From: Roseburia sp.
Lineage (GTDB): Bacteria; Bacillota; Clostridia; Lachnospirales; Lachnospiraceae
Length of the DNA: 63,856 nucleotides
Assembly: GCA_026168605.1 (NCBI GenBank)
Contig: JAPFDX010000026.1
Span: 1 to 63,856, forward strand
Reading direction: 5' to 3'
Shown here one piece after another: positions 8,005 to 17,030 of this stretch. Each line of letters starts with the position of its first letter. The stretch's first letter is position 1. A program made the translations under genes and the position numbers. The notes under the pieces were generated by a model. The model was not told the DNA's origin. It did no database searches and worked only from the letters and a program-made list of their open reading frames with translations.

Positions 8005-8409
8005 CTATTTTGCAAGCATCTCATCAAAAAGTCTGTTCAGAAACTCCTCGTACAGGGAGTGGAAGGTGTCATGAAAAATCTGCGCCACACCCGCATCGCC
8101 CTCTCCGGTCATCTGCGCCTCCTCATAGAGTGCGAATGCCGTCTCGTAAAGCTCGGGATTTTTCTCATAAAATGCCTCCGTCAGACCGTCCTCAAACATA
8201 AATCGCGCTTCCTGCGAAAGGTTCTCCTTGAAATCTTCCCTGGAAATGCAGCCGTTCTCCTCGTAATCCGACAGATAGATATGTCCGCCCGCCTCTGTGA
8301 CAAACTGCTCGAAAACTGTCTTCACCTCATCATAGGTGACCGGCATATAATGTTCCTTCCAGTAACCCTCAAACGTTTCTCTGTCCGGAAACTCCTCAAA
8401 TATTCCCAT
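8005..8409 (-). CDS. Small acidic protein of unknown function
   Basis: I do not recognise this 134-residue protein. It is acidic, rich in Glu, Phe and Tyr, with no signal peptide, membrane helix or cysteine cluster, and is probably a helical cytosolic protein. The start at 8409 is set by GGAGG five bases upstream; a longer open frame to 8484 would include the promoter. It is first in the apparent operon with rsmA, and its promoter region is shared back-to-back with the LexA-box region of the radical-SAM gene. Confidence 0.7.
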   Translation of the reverse strand: MGIFEEFPDRETFEGYWKEHYMPVTYDEVKTVFEQFVTEAGGHIYLSDYEENGCISREDFKENLSQEARFMFEDGLTEAFYEKNPELYETAFALYEEAQMTGEGDAGVAQIFHDTFHSLYEEFLNRLFDEMLAK

Positions 8410-8443
8410 CGTATCCTCCGTATGTCTTTTTCTCCTGCTACTC

Positions 8444-8472
8444 ATTATATACAAAAACACCTTGTATGGCAA
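8444..8472 (-). promoter_or_regulatory. Promoter of the unknown gene and rsmA operon
   Basis: TTGCCA, 17 bases, TATAAT on the minus strand, with transcription starting near 8437. The LexA box at 8489-8502 ends 17 bases upstream of its -35 element. Confidence 0.7.
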
Positions 8473-8488
8473 AAGGTTTTTCAAAATT

Positions 8489-8502
8489 CGAACAAATATT
8501 CG
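8489..8502. promoter_or_regulatory. LexA (SOS) box 1
   Basis: CGAACAAATATTCG matches the Gram-positive LexA consensus CGAACRNRYGTTYC at 12 of 14 positions and is a near-perfect inverted repeat. It lies 8 bases upstream of the -35 element of the radical-SAM gene. Confidence 0.7.
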
Positions 8503-8510
8503 ATTTTCTA

Positions 8511-8539
8511 TTGCAAAGGAAGGAGACGTGTGCTAATAT
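8511..8539 (+). promoter_or_regulatory. Promoter of the radical-SAM/DUF4130 gene pair
   Basis: TTGCAA (8511-8516), 17 bases, TAATAT (8534-8539). The expected start near 8546 falls inside LexA box 2, and LexA box 1 lies just upstream, so LexA bound at either box should block it. Confidence 0.7.
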
Positions 8540-8545
8540 AGTTTC

Positions 8546-8559
8546 AGAACATTTGTTCG
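8546..8559. promoter_or_regulatory. LexA (SOS) box 2
   Basis: AGAACATTTGTTCG matches the Gram-positive LexA consensus at 12 of 14 positions, with the core GAACATTTGTTC a perfect inverted repeat. It covers the predicted +1 site. The centre-to-centre distance to box 1 is 57 bases. Confidence 0.78.
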
Positions 8560-8583
8560 TATTTAGGGATAGGAGGTGCACTT

Positions 8584-9930
8584 ATGAACATCCAGCAGAA
8601 TATGTCACTCACCGAAAAGCTTGCGATCTTAACCGATGCGGCAAAGTACGACGTCGCCTGCACCTCCAGCGGCGTAGACCGCAAAGGTGACGGCAGACAC
8701 ACGGGGAACTGCATTTCGGCGGGTATCTGCCACTCCTTCGCGGCGGACGGACGCTGTATCTCCCTGCTCAAGATTCTTTTTACCAACGAATGTATTTTTA
8801 ACTGCGCCTACTGCCAGAACAACTGTAATTCCGATGTTCCGCGCGCTTCTTTCACACCGGACGAGGTATGTACACTCACGATGGAATTTTACCGGAGGAA
8901 CTATATCGAAGGGCTGTTTCTAAGCTCCGGCATCCTCATCAGTCCGGACTACACGATGGACCTGATCTATCAGACGCTCTATAAACTGCGCCACGAGCAT
9001 CATTTTAACGGCTACATCCATGTGAAGGCGATCCCCGGCGCCGACCCGGTTCTGATCCAGAGAACCGGATTTCTCGCCGACCGCATGAGCATCAATCTGG
9101 AGCTGCCGACTGCCGACGGGCTCAAAAAGCTTGCCCCCTACAAGTCGAGAAGAACCATCCTAAAACCGATGCGCCTGATACAAAACGGCATCACCGAGAA
9201 TAAGCAGGAGCTGACGGTTTACCGCAAGGCTCCGCAGTTTGTCCCCGCCGGACAGAGCACACAGATGATCATCGGCGCCACGCCGGAAAACGATTACCAG
9301 ATCATGCGCGTCGCGGAGACGCTCTACCGGAACTTCGATTTAAAGCGCGTCTTTTATTCCGCGTTTATCAATGTCAACGGCGACGCAAATCTCCCGGCAC
9401 TTCCGGGCGGTCCTCCCCTGCTACGGGAGCACCGTCTGTATCAGGCGGACTGGCTGCTGCGCTACTACGACTTTACCGTGGATGAACTGCTGTCCGAGGA
9501 CAGACCGGATTTTAACATTTATCTCGATCCCAAGTGCGACTGGGCGCTCCGCCATCTGGAAGATTTCCCGGTGGAGATCAACCGCGCACCATACCGCACG
9601 CTGCTGCGCGTGCCGGGTATCGGCTACAAATCCGCCCGGCGCATCGTGCAGGCGAGACGGACGGCGACCCTCGACTTTTCCGATTTGAAGAAGATCGGCG
9701 TCGTACTGAAGCGGGCACTCTATTTTATCACCTGCTCCGGCAGGATGATGTACCGCACAAAGCTGGAAGAAAACTATATCTGCGCCGGTCTGATGTCCGA
9801 CCGAACTCAGATCCCACGGGATATCCGCGAGAGCGGCTACCGGCAGATCTCACTGTTTGACTGCGGCATGGCAGATCAGACCGTTCTTCCACAATCACAG
9901 ATGATCGCAGAAGAACTTGCCGCAAACTAA
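8584..9930 (+). CDS. Putative DNA modification/repair radical SAM protein (TIGR03916 type)
   Basis: The 448-residue protein has the radical-SAM cluster motif CX3CX2C in NECIFNCAYCQNN (about residues 75-87), followed by a TIM-barrel region. Near residue 340 the segment LLRVPGIGYKSARRIV is a helix-hairpin-helix of the kind that binds DNA backbone. It belongs to a family seen with a DUF4130 (TIGR03915) partner and annotated only as putative DNA repair or modification; the reaction is unknown. The partner gene follows 20 bases downstream. AGGAGG precedes the ATG. Two LexA boxes flank the promoter, which supports a DNA-damage role. Confidence 0.88.
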   Translation: MNIQQNMSLTEKLAILTDAAKYDVACTSSGVDRKGDGRHTGNCISAGICHSFAADGRCISLLKILFTNECIFNCAYCQNNCNSDVPRASFTPDEVCTLTMEFYRRNYIEGLFLSSGILISPDYTMDLIYQTLYKLRHEHHFNGYIHVKAIPGADPVLIQRTGFLADRMSINLELPTADGLKKLAPYKSRRTILKPMRLIQNGITENKQELTVYRKAPQFVPAGQSTQMIIGATPENDYQIMRVAETLYRNFDLKRVFYSAFINVNGDANLPALPGGPPLLREHRLYQADWLLRYYDFTVDELLSEDRPDFNIYLDPKCDWALRHLEDFPVEINRAPYRTLLRVPGIGYKSARRIVQARRTATLDFSDLKKIGVVLKRALYFITCSGRMMYRTKLEENYICAGLMSDRTQIPRDIRESGYRQISLFDCGMADQTVLPQSQMIAEELAAN

Positions 9931-9950
9931 CCACACGAGGAGGCTTTTCC

Positions 9951-10739
9951 ATGTATGTATTTGTATGTGAAGACAGTTTAGAAGGAATTTTTACCGGAGT
10001 CTATGACGCCTGCGCCAGCCGGCTTGGTCACAGAAATATCCGGCTGACCACCGGAGAACCGGAAAACTACGAGCTTTTTTCCGAGTACATTCCCGTCACC
10101 CCGTCCGCTGACAAGACCGGGAAAGTGATACGCACCATCACCTCTCGGTTTGGGATGCAGTTCTATGAATCCATCTATCAGGCTGTCATGTCCGGCGAGA
10201 CACACTCCGACAAGAAAATGGATAAGGCGGACGCCGTCTATGAGACGATCCTGCTCGCGCTCTCCTGCGGAGACGGGCAGAAAGTGCTGCTGTCGCTCGG
10301 AGAGCCATGCGTCTACCGCATTTTTGAGCTCTGCCGGGCAACGAACCATGAAGCGCACCGCCATCTGGAGTTTCTGCGCTTCTCCGAGCTGGAGAACGGT
10401 GTACTCTTCGCCTCCATCCACCCAAAGGACAACGTGCTGCCCTACATCGCGGAGCATTTCACCGACCGCCTGCCATCCGAAAATTTTATGATCTACGATG
10501 AGACTCACCAGACTGTCGCTGTTCACAAAGCGTATAAGAGCTATCTGCTCGCGGATGCGGACGACCTCGATCTGGATAAAATAAAGCGGTATTCCGAAAA
10601 TGAACAGGAATACCGCAAATTGTGGCTTACTTTTTTTGACCATATCGCAATCGACCCCCGCAGGAATCCAAAGCTACAAATACAGATGATGCCACGCCGC
10701 TACTGGTCTGATATGACGGAGCTTATACGCTTCGCTTAA
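9951..10739 (+). CDS. DUF4130 (TIGR03915) DNA-metabolism protein, partner of the radical SAM protein
   Basis: This 262-residue protein belongs to the family that accompanies TIGR03916 radical-SAM proteins; in other lineages the DUF4130 region is fused to a uracil-DNA glycosylase domain. The C-terminal signature RRNPKLQIQMMPRRYW is clear (about residues 230-250). No cysteine cluster or nuclease motif is visible. AGGAGG lies before the ATG, and the gene is in one unit with the upstream radical-SAM gene. Its last 17 bases overlap the convergent tatD gene. Function is unknown; a joint role in DNA-lesion processing is inferred. Confidence 0.85.
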   Translation: MYVFVCEDSLEGIFTGVYDACASRLGHRNIRLTTGEPENYELFSEYIPVTPSADKTGKVIRTITSRFGMQFYESIYQAVMSGETHSDKKMDKADAVYETILLALSCGDGQKVLLSLGEPCVYRIFELCRATNHEAHRHLEFLRFSELENGVLFASIHPKDNVLPYIAEHFTDRLPSENFMIYDETHQTVAVHKAYKSYLLADADDLDLDKIKRYSENEQEYRKLWLTFFDHIAIDPRRNPKLQIQMMPRRYWSDMTELIRFA

Positions 10740-11502
10740 ACAGTGTCAGCGCATTCTCCCATGTGACGCGCTCCACTTCCTCCCTTGTGACGCCCTTTAG
10801 CTCCGCGATCTTATCTGCCACATGGATCAGGTACGAGGAGTCATTCCTCGTTCCCCGGTGCGGCTCCGGAGCCATATAAGGACAGTCCGTTTCGAGCAGA
10901 ATCCGCTCCAGCGGCGTCTGTTCCACCGTCTCTTTGAGCTTTCTGGCGTTTTTAAAGGTGACAACGCCGCCGACGCCGATATAGTAACCCAGCTTTACAA
11001 ATTCTGCCGCCATCTCCGGCGAATAGGAATAGCAGTGGATCACTCCCACTGCCTCCTTTCCCTCGGAGGTCTCCTTCAAAATCGCCATCGTATCTTCCGC
11101 CGCATCTCTGGAATGGATGATCACGGGCAGACCGCTCTCGCGCGCCAGTGCAAGCTGTCTGCGAAACCACTCACGCTGGCATCTCTGAACCGCCTCCTCC
11201 TTGTCCCAGTAGTAATCAAGCCCGATCTCCCCGACCGCGACAACCTTCGGATGCGCAGTCTGCGCGCGCAGCCACGCAAAGTTCTCCTCATTCAGATCCG
11301 ACACCTCACTCGGATGCACGCCGACTGCCGCATAGACGTGACTGTAATCCTCCGCGAGTTTTAACGTTGTTTTGGTCGATTCTATGGACGCTCCCACATT
11401 AATGATCCTGCCGATCCCCGCAGAGGGCAGCGCCGCGAGCAGCTTTGCCCTATCCTCCGCAAATGCCTCGTCATCGTAATGTGAATGTGTCTCAAATATC
11501 AT
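10723..11502 (-). CDS. tatD: TatD family metal-dependent DNase
   Basis: The 259-residue TIM-barrel amidohydrolase-type nuclease has the family signs ETHSHYDDEAF (first metal site), AAVGVHPSEV, VAVGEIGLDYYWD, VIIHSRDA, GVIHCYSYS and LLETDCPYMAPEPHRG. TatD proteins are 3'-5' exonucleases linked to DNA repair and oxidative damage in other bacteria. The ATG overlaps the stop of the GLUG gene (ATGA), with GGGAGGAG upstream, so it is the last gene of the MMPL operon. It also converges on the LexA-flanked radical-SAM/DUF4130 genes with a 17-base overlap. Confidence 0.93.
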   Translation of the reverse strand: MIFETHSHYDDEAFAEDRAKLLAALPSAGIGRIINVGASIESTKTTLKLAEDYSHVYAAVGVHPSEVSDLNEENFAWLRAQTAHPKVVAVGEIGLDYYWDKEEAVQRCQREWFRRQLALARESGLPVIIHSRDAAEDTMAILKETSEGKEAVGVIHCYSYSPEMAAEFVKLGYYIGVGGVVTFKNARKLKETVEQTPLERILLETDCPYMAPEPHRGTRNDSSYLIHVADKIAELKGVTREEVERVTWENALTLFKRSV

Positions 11503-14396
11503 ACTCCCGCTCCTCCCTCTTTCTCATCATGCTCCTCTGCACTGACGGCAGATTTCCTCTTTTTTCTCTTTTTCTCGACAGACCAGAGTATCACAACTGC
11601 TGCACACAGCACTGCCGCTCCGCCAAAAATCCATGCCGGATCCACTCCCGTTGCCTGCGTCACAACCGCGATATCTGCCCCGTAGGGAATCGTCGCTGTC
11701 AGATAGCTGCCGTCCTCCTCCGACGACACCTGATGCCACTCTCCGTTCTCTTTTACATAGACGGATGGCGTATCTTCCGTCTCCGGCTTGATCAGATGCG
11801 CTTCGATCGTCTCATAGTCCTTGCCCTGATTGTCCGACAGTTCCCACGCATAGGCGTACGCCACGGCATGATTTTCGTCCGAAAACCCGGGTCCGTCCAC
11901 GGTCTCCAGTGTCAGACGGGCATCCTCATAAAATTCTGCCACAGCGAGAAATACCGGTTTTCCGCTCTCCGTTTTTTCTCCGCTTGCGATGCTCGTCAGC
12001 CACGGTACATATTCCCCGGTCACAGTAAGATTTTTGCGGATATCCGTAAGCTCTTCTTCCTCTGACCAGTGGATATAACAGCCTTCTTTTTCTTCCATCT
12101 CCGGGAAATCTGCCTCCGCAATGCTGCCGCCATAGGGGACTTTTTTCTCAGAGAGAACCTCACCCTCCTCGTCCTCAAAGGTGACGGTCACCTCGCGAAA
12201 GCCGTCCGGAAGATCCGCAAGCTCCATCAAATCCCCATAGGAAACCGGATCCGCCACGCCTGCATAGCTGATGTCATCCACGCCGTGCAGCTTGTCGCTG
12301 ACAAAGCGGTTTCCCTCCGCCACGCCTTTCTCATCCAGAAATCCTGCGATACTTCCGAGCCGCTCACCGTCGCTGTCAATATTACATATGCTGACACTCT
12401 CCTTTACCGTGTAGCCGCTTCCGCAGATACCGCCGACATAATCCGCGCCCGCAATGTTACACAGACTGTAACTTTTTTCGATGGCTGCCACACTGTTTCC
12501 GGCAATGCCGCCGAGATAACTGCCGGATTCCGAGCTGACTGCCCCATAGCCCTCGCAGTCATAGAGCAGTCCCAGCTCCTGAAGTCCGATAATACCGCCC
12601 GCACAATTCCGCTTTGCGTTCACCTCTCCGTAATTGATGCAGTGCAGCATCACATCATTTACCGTCGAGCGGAGCGTGATGTTCAAAGAACCTGAGAAAT
12701 CAAAATCAAATTCGGGATCTCCCCCGTACTCAATGTTCATCGTTCCGGCAATGCCGCCGACATTCAGGTCGCCGTATATCTTCCCGTAATTTTTGCAGCC
12801 GGAGATCACGCCGTCCATATCTGCGGACGTCTCGACCGATGAGATATCTGTGACGACGTCTTCATCGGAAGTGAGAGCTGCCAGATCATCGCTTGCGGAA
12901 GCCGCCATCCGGTTGATCTGGTTTACGGCGCTTTCCATATTCTGCGCGATCGACTGCATACCGCCATCCAGTGTCTGCGCAAAACTTTTCGTCTCCTCTC
13001 TCCGTTCACTGCTGTTTCCAAGCTCCTCCGCCAACTGCCTGGTCAGAGCCTCCGCAGACGTTCCCGTATTGTCGTAAGCTCCCTGAAGATTTCCAAGATT
13101 CGTGTTGATCGTATTCAGATTATCTTTTACCTGCTGGATGTTTTCCTCCGTCAGACCTTCACCGGAATCCTTGATCCCCTGAATATTATTCCACGCTGCA
13201 TCGATGTTAGAGGCATACTCTTTCGCCTGTGTGTTGCTGCTGTCGATCGCGCCTGCGAGCTCCTGCAAATTTCCCGAAATGTTATCCACAGCTCCGGTAT
13301 ACTCTGCGCTCACATTCTCTGCATAACTCCTGACTTCCTCAGACGTCTGGCTCATCGCAGAAGAGATATTGCTGAGTGTATGACTCAGACGGTTCATATC
13401 ATTCTGTGCCTGCCGTACCTTATCCTCCAGATATTCCGATTCCACATATGGCTCTGCCTGACCTGCAATGCCGCCGACGTCCTTTCGCCCGTAGACCTCC
13501 CCCCGGTTCGTACAGTCGAGCAGGATTCCATTCTGGCTCCCAACAATTCCTCCGGCATTGTACCCGGTATGCTTGTAACCGACCGTTCCCTCGTTGACGC
13601 AGCCCGTGATCAGTCCGCCGGAATGTCCCGCAATACCACCCATATCGTTCCGGTTGACCACACTCCTTGTCAGATTCAAGGCGCTTACATCCATCCCCGC
13701 CAGATCCACGGTTGGATCGAGTTCTTCAATATTCACGCTTCCCGTGCTTTTACAGTCAGCGATCTTTCCTTCATTGGTCCCGGCGATACCGCCCGTGTAA
13801 TTCGTCGCGAGAACCACCGCGTTGCTGCTGCACGATACGACGGCTCCTGTCTGACGGTTGCACCCCACGATGCCGCCCACACTCTCCACGCCGCTCACAG
13901 CCCCCACAAAGGAACAGTTTGAGATCGTGCCGTAATTGACGCCGGCAATCCCTCCGATATTCTGCTGACTGCCGGTCACCTCCACGTTTTCCTCAAGGTT
14001 CAGATTCTGTACCACGCCATTCTCCCCGATATAGCGGAAAAATCCCAGATCGGAACCGTCTCCTTTTAATCTGACATGGCTGATGGTATGACCGTTTCCC
14101 TCAAAAGTACCGTTAAAATAACCGATTCCCGAGAAGTCCACGCTGCTTAAGTCCAAATCCTGCGCAAGACTTACCGTTTTTCCAACACTCCAACTGTCAT
14201 ATTTGCAGTTTTCCACAAATTCCTCAAAATCTATCAGATTATGTATTTCCATATCCGGCGCTTTTGCCGTCTCACCCGAGGTTTCCTGCCCAGCCGCTGG
14301 GGCTGCATAGCATATGGGTGCAAACGAGGATGCCACGAGCGTCATACTGGCGCAGATCGCAAGAACACTGCGCGTTACCATTTTTCTTAATCTCAT
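11499..14396 (-). CDS. Cell-surface GLUG-repeat protein with coiled coil and C-terminal anchor
   Basis: The 965-residue protein begins with a signal peptide (basic start, hydrophobic stretch to about residue 32 ending in CYAAP). Residues about 50-320 and 540-720 hold many GLUG-like turns (GGIAG, GGIVG, GYVGGICG), which form beta-solenoids. Between them, about 325-520, lies a Gln/Asn/Ser-rich coiled coil. A membrane helix near residue 920 and a basic tail (KKRKKRK) complete a topology with the bulk outside. It is translationally coupled (ATGA) to the MMPL gene upstream. Function is not known; a partner of the transporter at the cell surface is inferred. Confidence 0.8.
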   Translation of the reverse strand: MRLRKMVTRSVLAICASMTLVASSFAPICYAAPAAGQETSGETAKAPDMEIHNLIDFEEFVENCKYDSWSVGKTVSLAQDLDLSSVDFSGIGYFNGTFEGNGHTISHVRLKGDGSDLGFFRYIGENGVVQNLNLEENVEVTGSQQNIGGIAGVNYGTISNCSFVGAVSGVESVGGIVGCNRQTGAVVSCSSNAVVLATNYTGGIAGTNEGKIADCKSTGSVNIEELDPTVDLAGMDVSALNLTRSVVNRNDMGGIAGHSGGLITGCVNEGTVGYKHTGYNAGGIVGSQNGILLDCTNRGEVYGRKDVGGIAGQAEPYVESEYLEDKVRQAQNDMNRLSHTLSNISSAMSQTSEEVRSYAENVSAEYTGAVDNISGNLQELAGAIDSSNTQAKEYASNIDAAWNNIQGIKDSGEGLTEENIQQVKDNLNTINTNLGNLQGAYDNTGTSAEALTRQLAEELGNSSERREETKSFAQTLDGGMQSIAQNMESAVNQINRMAASASDDLAALTSDEDVVTDISSVETSADMDGVISGCKNYGKIYGDLNVGGIAGTMNIEYGGDPEFDFDFSGSLNITLRSTVNDVMLHCINYGEVNAKRNCAGGIIGLQELGLLYDCEGYGAVSSESGSYLGGIAGNSVAAIEKSYSLCNIAGADYVGGICGSGYTVKESVSICNIDSDGERLGSIAGFLDEKGVAEGNRFVSDKLHGVDDISYAGVADPVSYGDLMELADLPDGFREVTVTFEDEEGEVLSEKKVPYGGSIAEADFPEMEEKEGCYIHWSEEEELTDIRKNLTVTGEYVPWLTSIASGEKTESGKPVFLAVAEFYEDARLTLETVDGPGFSDENHAVAYAYAWELSDNQGKDYETIEAHLIKPETEDTPSVYVKENGEWHQVSSEEDGSYLTATIPYGADIAVVTQATGVDPAWIFGGAAVLCAAVVILWSVEKKRKKRKSAVSAEEHDEKEGGAGV

Positions 14397-16861
14397 TCCC
14401 CGGTTCCTCCTTCTTCTTCCGTGATCTGTCCCTGACGTCCCGGGAGCACCGTGTCTACGGACACCTTCATCTGCCCCTGAAATGCGCCCTGTACATCCGC
14501 GTCGATCTCTCCCTGCACATAACCGCGCACGTGCCCGCTGATGCGCACGCGTCCGGCAACATCCTTCTGCGCTCTTGTAATGTTCATGGTAAGCGCTGTC
14601 TTTTCGATCAGGCGGTCTCCGGCAAGCAGGATCTGCGGCAGTACGAACAGTACCAATATGATAGAGGTCAGCGTTCCACGTCCAAGCACGGTTCCCATTG
14701 AGGAAACGGTGACATCCGTGGAGATATTACCGATCAGAAAGCCCGCGCAGGTCATGATCGAACCGGAGGTAAAGATCGTGGGGAACGCCTGATTTAGAGT
14801 TTCCACGATCGCCTTTTCGATCGGCATCTCTGTCTTTAGCTGCGTGTAGCGGCTCGTAATGACGATCGCATAGTCGATCGTCGCTCCCATCTGGATCGCC
14901 GATACGATCAGGTACGCGATAAAGTACACCGCCTGCCCCTGAACCGCCGGAATCGTAAAGTTGATCCAGATACTTCCCTGGATCGTGAGTACCAAAAGCA
15001 CCGGAAGTCCGGCGGACTGGAACGTGAAAAACAGTATGATCATGACAAACAATGCGGTGACGACACTGATGATCAGATTGTCTGTCGCAAAGGACGTCTC
15101 GAGATCATGCGCGCTGGTCGAATTGCCCGCAAGCAGCACATTGCCTTTTCCATAATACTGTTCTGCGGCGGCACGCACCTCCTCCATCGCATCGTAAGTC
15201 TCCTGCCCCTCGACAGGTTTGTCAATACTTAACACAAAGCGGGTATAGTTTTCCCCCTGAAGCTGTATCTGCGCATCGTGAAGCGTATCGTAGAGCGTGG
15301 TGAGCATCTCGTCTGTCTCCTCATCCAGCGTCACATAACCTTCCTGATACTGGTCATACAGAAAAAGTACCATGTCGATCAACGGCACACCGTAATCATC
15401 GATCCCTGTCACCACCGGTCCGTACTGCTCGGCATGATAGGCGTATGCACTGTACAGCACCCGCGCGATCTCTGCGTCCAGATTCGTCATCTCCGCAAAC
15501 TGCCGCGGCGTCAGCTTATCCGTCAGCACATAGTCCTCTGTGATCTCCTGATTGGCGAGACCCAGCGCGGACTTTACAAATGGAAGACTCTCAAGCTGGT
15601 TTAAGGTATGCTTCTCCTTCTCGTAATCTCCGGCGGGCACAAGCACCACGAGCTGGTTACTCTTGCCAAACACCGACTCCACCTTTTCCACCTCGATACG
15701 CGAATCGCTCTTCTTGCTGCCCTCCGCCGAGTTGACATCAAACACATAGTGACAGTTATTCGAACCGATAAATGCCAGCACCACGATCACCAGAAAAATC
15801 GGCGGTATGATGTATTTTGTTTTTGCTGCAAATTTTCCCACAAACGTGATATTCGGCACAAAGCATTTGTGGTGCGTCCGGTCGATCCCCTTTGCAAAAA
15901 TCAGCAGGATCCCCGGCATCAGGAAAAACACGGAGATCAGACTGAACAGAATCGCTTTGACCAGAACGATTCCCATGTCAAAGCCAAGCCGAAACTGCAT
16001 CAGCATCAGCGCCACCAGTCCGGCGATCGTCGTGAGAGACGACGAACTGATCTCCGGGATTGCCTTCGAGAGCGCTACCGTAACCGCCTCCTCGGAGTCG
16101 AGCACGGCGTGCTCCTCCATAAAGCGGTCGCAGAAAATAATCGCATAATCGATCGCAAGCGCAAGCTGGAGCACGACCGCAATGGAGTTCGTGACAAACG
16201 AGATTTCCCCAAACCAGTAATTTGTTCCCATATTCAAGAGCGCCGCCACACCGAAGGTGATCAGCAGCACCGGGATCTCCAGATAAGCCTTCGTGGACAC
16301 AAGCAGCACCCCGATGATCACGACAACCGCAAGCACAAGGATGATATTCATTTCCCGGTTCAGCATCTCTGCGCTGTCCGCCACAGCCCCAACTGTCGTG
16401 GAGATATAGAGATCGTAATCCGCAAGTTCCTCACGGATCCCCCGGATGGCTGCAATACTTTCCGGATCCTCGTCCGCCCCGTCCACGGTCACATCATAGA
16501 GCGCATTGCTCCCCACATAGTGATCTTTGGTATCGTCAAATGCAACCGACTTCACCCCCTTGATATCCTCGATCTTATCCACAAGCTTCTCTGCTTCCGG
16601 ATAAGTGATATTTGCCACCATCACACGCGCAGAGCCGTAGGTGACAAATTCCTCCTCCATAATATTTAGTCCCTTCCTCGTCTCCGTCTCCTCCGAGAGA
16701 TAGGAAGTGATATCCTGATTCACCTGTACCTTATTCATGGACAGCACACTGTAAATGATCGCAAAGACGAACAGGATCATGATCGCCTTGCGCTTACTCA
16801 CAATAAAGGTCGCCACCGTGAGCCAGAAATTTCCTTTTTTCTTCTCTTCCTTTGTTTCCAT
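14393..16861 (-). CDS. MMPL/RND-family membrane transporter
   Basis: The protein of about 822 residues has the RND/MMPL plan: a first membrane helix, a large extracellular loop, five helices (about 190-350) with GATIDYAI/LAIDYAIIFCD-type segments, a further helix, a second loop and five more helices. Such proteins export lipids, polyketides or drugs using the proton gradient; the Actinobacterial MmpL proteins are the best known. The C-terminus continues as a cytosolic tail with a repeated pattern (GHVRGYVQGEIDADVQG). The start at 16861 has AGAGGGA upstream. The operon continues with the GLUG surface protein, and a TetR gene is divergent. Confidence 0.88.
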   Translation of the reverse strand: METKEEKKKGNFWLTVATFIVSKRKAIMILFVFAIIYSVLSMNKVQVNQDITSYLSEETETRKGLNIMEEEFVTYGSARVMVANITYPEAEKLVDKIEDIKGVKSVAFDDTKDHYVGSNALYDVTVDGADEDPESIAAIRGIREELADYDLYISTTVGAVADSAEMLNREMNIILVLAVVVIIGVLLVSTKAYLEIPVLLITFGVAALLNMGTNYWFGEISFVTNSIAVVLQLALAIDYAIIFCDRFMEEHAVLDSEEAVTVALSKAIPEISSSSLTTIAGLVALMLMQFRLGFDMGIVLVKAILFSLISVFFLMPGILLIFAKGIDRTHHKCFVPNITFVGKFAAKTKYIIPPIFLVIVVLAFIGSNNCHYVFDVNSAEGSKKSDSRIEVEKVESVFGKSNQLVVLVPAGDYEKEKHTLNQLESLPFVKSALGLANQEITEDYVLTDKLTPRQFAEMTNLDAEIARVLYSAYAYHAEQYGPVVTGIDDYGVPLIDMVLFLYDQYQEGYVTLDEETDEMLTTLYDTLHDAQIQLQGENYTRFVLSIDKPVEGQETYDAMEEVRAAAEQYYGKGNVLLAGNSTSAHDLETSFATDNLIISVVTALFVMIILFFTFQSAGLPVLLVLTIQGSIWINFTIPAVQGQAVYFIAYLIVSAIQMGATIDYAIVITSRYTQLKTEMPIEKAIVETLNQAFPTIFTSGSIMTCAGFLIGNISTDVTVSSMGTVLGRGTLTSIILVLFVLPQILLAGDRLIEKTALTMNITRAQKDVAGRVRISGHVRGYVQGEIDADVQGAFQGQMKVSVDTVLPGRQGQITEEEGGTGE

Positions 16862-16913
16862 CTGCGTCCCTCTTTCATTTCTTAACATCGTGTTGATTTA
16901 TTCTCACGTTCTT

Positions 16914-16941
16914 ATTATAATGAAAGAAAAATTTTTCTCAA
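16914..16941 (-). promoter_or_regulatory. Promoter of the MMPL-GLUG-tatD operon
   Basis: TTGAGA, 16 bases, TATAAT on the minus strand, giving a leader of about 45 bases before the ATG at 16861. Confidence 0.7.
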
Positions 16942-16960
16942 TCACCACCTGTTTTTTATC

Positions 16961-16976
16961 TGTCGAATAATAGACA
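16961..16976. promoter_or_regulatory. Short inverted repeat in the tetR-mmpL divergent region
   Basis: TGTC-N8-GACA lies between the divergent genes, close behind the mmpL promoter, and would be a sensible place for a TetR dimer to bind. Only four bases per arm match, so this is weak. Confidence 0.3.
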
Positions 16977-17030
16977 TTTTCTTTCATTCTGTCTATTTGA
17001 TTAGAAAACTTTTAGAAAGAGGGATGCTAT

